Shown here: one piece after another, positions 61,837 to 64,000 of the stretch
Layout of the letters: each line of letters starts with the position of its first letter
Numbering within the stretch: position 1 is the first letter of the stretch
NCBI GenBank assembly: GCA_014529385.2
Contig: CM043964.1
Location: forward strand, 5,797,997-5,861,996
DNA: 64,000 nt
Source of the DNA: Adiantum capillus-veneris
Lineage: Eukaryota; Streptophyta; Polypodiopsida; Polypodiales; Pteridaceae
Direction: 5' to 3'
Position numbers and translations under genes: made by a program
Notes under the pieces: model-generated
Told to the model about the DNA's origin: nothing
Database searches by the model: none
What the model saw: only the letters and a program-made list of their open reading frames with translations

Positions 61837-62472
61837 TTACTGAGACCATTTGGGTACCATTTCAACATTGAAAAGATAAGCATTTGGTATTTCATCATCT
61901 ACTCCTTCAGAAGCTTCCCCATTGTGTATCCTTGAAAGATGATCTGCTCGTAGATGAGTTTTTCCCTTTTTGACCACCACTATGAAGTCAAACTCTAGCA
62001 ATATAATAAACCAGCGTACAATTCTCCCTGTATTGCATGGTGTATTTACCAGATACAAAAGAGCTTGATGATCTGTGAAGAACACAAATTTGTTTGCGAG
62101 CAAATAATGCCGAAATTTCTTTACAACATAAATCATTCATAACCCTTCCCGTTCAGTGGTTGTGTAGTTCATTTCCGCACTGTTTAACTGTCGGCTTGCA
62201 TAACAAACTGGAGAATCCATTGTTCCGTCTACAGGTTGAGCCAGAATACTTCCGATTGCATATGCAGAAGCATCAATGTGAACATGGAATATCTTTTCTC
62301 AATCTAGTGCCTTCAGTGTAGGTGTTGATATAAGGTTTTCCTTCAGCTTTTGGAATGAAGTTTCACACTCCTTGGTCCAATCGAAATTGACTAGCAAACG
62401 ATACAGAGGTTGTGCGATAACCGCATACATGTATATGAATCTTCGATAATATCCGCAGTGTCCCATGAAGGA
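61837..62472 (-). pseudogene. RNase H of gypsy G
   Basis: H-V-H-I-D-A-S-A-Y-A-I-G-S near 62270, T-T-T-E-R-E-G-L near 62150, then R-H-Y-L-L-A-N-K-F-V-F-F-T-D-H-Q-A-L near 62055-62110. The catalytic Asp, Glu and Asp are present. Stops lie near 62299 and 62137, and 61837-62136 is open. The end, G-K-T-H-L-R-A-D-H-L-S-R, leads to the integrase. Confidence 0.8.
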
Positions 62473-63585
62473 TTACACTTGTTTAGCATTAGTAGTCCTG
62501 GGTAGGTCTACAATGACTTTGACTTTGTCTAGATCAGTGGTTATGCCATTTCTTGAGACAATGTGTCCTAAGATGCGGCCTTGCTTAACCATAAAGATAC
62601 ACTTTTTCGAGTTAAGGCAGATTCGATATGTCCTGCATTTTTCAAAGACCTTTTGCAAATGTTCAATATGTTCCTCTCGTAGAAGAGAGTGTACACAAAG
62701 ATCATCCATGTAAATTTCTAAGAATATTCTTAGGTATTCTTTGAACGCATGCATCATTAAGCTTTGGAAGGTAGCTGGGGCATTAGTTAAGCCAAATGGC
62801 ATAACTCGATACGCATAAATTCCCCATTCTATGGCAAACGCTGTTTTGTGTTGATCCTCCCTTGCTATTGCCAGTTGGTTGTATCTTGAAAATCCATTCA
62901 GAAAGGAATAAGCCCGTTTCCCGGCTACTCGCTCAAGTACATGTTCTGTGATTAGCAAGGGATAATTATCCCTTATGGTGGCTGCATTTACCTTTTTGAG
63001 GTTTACACACAGTCGCAGTTTTCCATTCTTTTTGGGAACTACCACAATGGGTGGCACCCGATCTGTATGTTCAATCTCATAGATGAATCCAGCTTCCATT
63101 ATCTTATCAATATCTTCTTTGATTCGTTTAGCAAATGTATCATTATATGTATAAGGACTTTGTTTGCTAAGTTTTGCATCTGATTTCAAAGGAATTGTAT
63201 GTTGGCATATCGATGGATCAACTCCTTTGAGGTCCTTATAGGACCATGCAAACACATCTTTATACTTCTTGAGAAGTTGTGTTAGCCGTTCTTCTTCTTC
63301 AGGCTCTAAATCGTTTGCTATATAGACCGGCTGAGGCTTTTCACCTGGTTCTAGAAGGTCTATCCTTTTTGCATTTTCTGGCCCATCGTAAGATTCTTGG
63401 TTGGTTCTTTCCCTGACTCGTGGTGTCATGATGATTTTTCTGTTCTGGATGGTAAATTTTCGATAGTGTGATGGTACATTCATGTTTCTCTTTTTGGACT
63501 CCCCTTTACCATCACTATCTTCTTCAGTAGTCCATATCTCACGTAAAGACCGTTTCAGCTCTTGGTATTTCTGTTTACGCTCCAA
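62473..63585 (-). CDS. reverse transcriptase of gypsy G (370-aa open frame)
   Basis: A basic, charged N-terminal region (about 1-90) leads to Y-K-D-V-F-A-W-S-Y-K-D-L, the usual stretch before gypsy RT. Then come V-P-P-I-V-V-V-P-K-K-N-G-K-L-R-L-C-V-N near 63000-63060, [12 protein letters not shown] near 62780-62815 and the catalytic I-Y-M-D-D-L-C-V-H near 62695-62720. It ends at a stop after A-K-Q-V (62473), where RNase H should follow. No protease precedes the RT. Confidence 0.88.
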   Translation of the reverse strand: MERKQKYQELKRSLREIWTTEEDSDGKGESKKRNMNVPSHYRKFTIQNRKIIMTPRVRERTNQESYDGPENAKRIDLLEPGEKPQPVYIANDLEPEEEERLTQLLKKYKDVFAWSYKDLKGVDPSICQHTIPLKSDAKLSKQSPYTYNDTFAKRIKEDIDKIMEAGFIYEIEHTDRVPPIVVVPKKNGKLRLCVNLKKVNAATIRDNYPLLITEHVLERVAGKRAYSFLNGFSRYNQLAIAREDQHKTAFAIEWGIYAYRVMPFGLTNAPATFQSLMMHAFKEYLRIFLEIYMDDLCVHSLLREEHIEHLQKVFEKCRTYRICLNSKKCIFMVKQGRILGHIVSRNGITTDLDKVKVIVDLPRTTNAKQV

Positions 63586-64000
63586 TTTGGTCCACTCTTG
63601 GTCTTTTGTTGTTTCTTTTTTTGATTTTTAAGATTTTTGTGATTTTGTTTCTGTTTTAGCTTTTCGTTCCTGTTTTATTTCCTCTTGTGTTCTTTCCCTT
63701 CGATCTTTTGAGAATCTTCCTGATATTTGATCTTTTACACAATCCTCTGCTTTTACAAGCATCAAATAGTGAGTTTTATCTTTTATCCTGGGCATCAGGT
63801 TCTCTCTCACTTTGTTTCCTGCTCGTTTCCTCCTATAGATTTCTTGGCATCTAAGTTGTTGATTAGCAAAATCATAAAACTTGATATTCTCGGTTTCCCT
63901 TCCATGCTCACTTGAGGTGTCCGAACACTCATTATCTGCATCATCATTTACTTCCAGATGTTCAGAGGAGTTATAAAACTCTTCTTGTTCTGGTGGTTCT
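63586..64000 (-). CDS. N-terminal charged region of gypsy G pol, partial
   Basis: Reading from the window edge: E-Q-E-E-F-Y-N-S-S-E, an acidic D/E/N/S stretch, Y-D-F-A-N-Q-Q-L-R-C-Q-E-I-Y-R-R-K-R-A-G, then a basic R/K/E tract ending at a stop near 63628. No gag, zinc knuckle or protease is recognisable in it. The upstream part is outside the window. Confidence 0.5.

Larger units (their letters stand above)
58100..64000 (-). mobile_element. gypsy element G with protease after integrase, truncated by window end
   Basis: Minus-strand domains in order from 64000 leftward: a charged N-terminal region, RT, RNase H, integrase finger, integrase core (with a deletion), integrase C-terminal module, a retropepsin-like domain and a basic tail. 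Only one RNase H is seen, with its acidic residues intact, so G is not of the Tat type. Frameshifts and stops in integrase make this copy defective. The left limit is approximate. Confidence 0.75.

Overview
This 64-kb window looks like the repeat-filled, gene-poor DNA of a large plant genome. I see no convincing host gene. Almost every coding stretch is retroelement: Ty3/gypsy polyproteins of the dual-RNase H (Tat-like) kind, chromovirus-like gypsy, a Ty1/copia element with an initiator-Met primer site, and a decayed Penelope-like reverse transcriptase. Dual-RNase H gypsy elements and spliceosomal-type signals point to a land plant. A Penelope-like relic and the absence of familiar angiosperm families make a fern or other seed-free plant a reasonable guess, but only a guess.

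Layout, left to right. (1) 1-7002: Tat-like gypsy copy A on the minus strand, cut by the window start, with its 5' LTR at 5864-7002. (2) 7203-15101: a long element on the plus strand with ~1.87-kb direct terminal repeats. Each repeat starts at a (CA)n tract and carries a TATA box, a short first exon and a splice donor. Between them lie a zinc-finger-like small ORF and a broken reverse transcriptase that I read as Penelope-like. (3) 15484-15568: a tRNA-like Pol III promoter (SINE-like). (4) 15600-29060: an old plus-strand gypsy (H), split at 17289/26006 by copy B. Copy B is a complete Tat-like element (17290-26005) with two 1144-bp LTRs, a 4-bp target duplication and one open 1783-codon gag-pol frame. 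(5) 29.1-32.6 kb: no recognisable gene, only microsatellites and possible exon fragments. (6) 32635-37683: a degraded plus-strand chromovirus-like gypsy (C).

(7) From 37684 onward there is a four-deep nest. Gypsy C is broken by minus-strand LTR element D, whose 933-bp LTR lies at 37684-38616. D encodes an unrecognised coiled-coil protein and has a leader with four ~285-bp repeats, each carrying the same 22-24-bp palindrome. D is broken by copia element E (41335-55608; the LTRs look identical; TSD CATAA). E is broken by a second Tat-like family F (43851-52978; TSD GCGG). Removing each insert with one target copy rejoins the host frame, so the order of insertion is C, then D, E and F. (8) About 58-64 kb: a minus-strand gypsy (G) with an unusual domain order. 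Its retropepsin-like domain lies after the integrase and none is visible before the reverse transcriptase.

The most interesting items are the palindrome array of D, the integrase-then-protease order of G, a conserved ~85-residue uncharacterised leader domain shared by the two Tat-like families (duplicated in F), and the intron-bearing terminal repeats of the Penelope-like element. Comparisons between copies were made by eye, so identity values are approximate.
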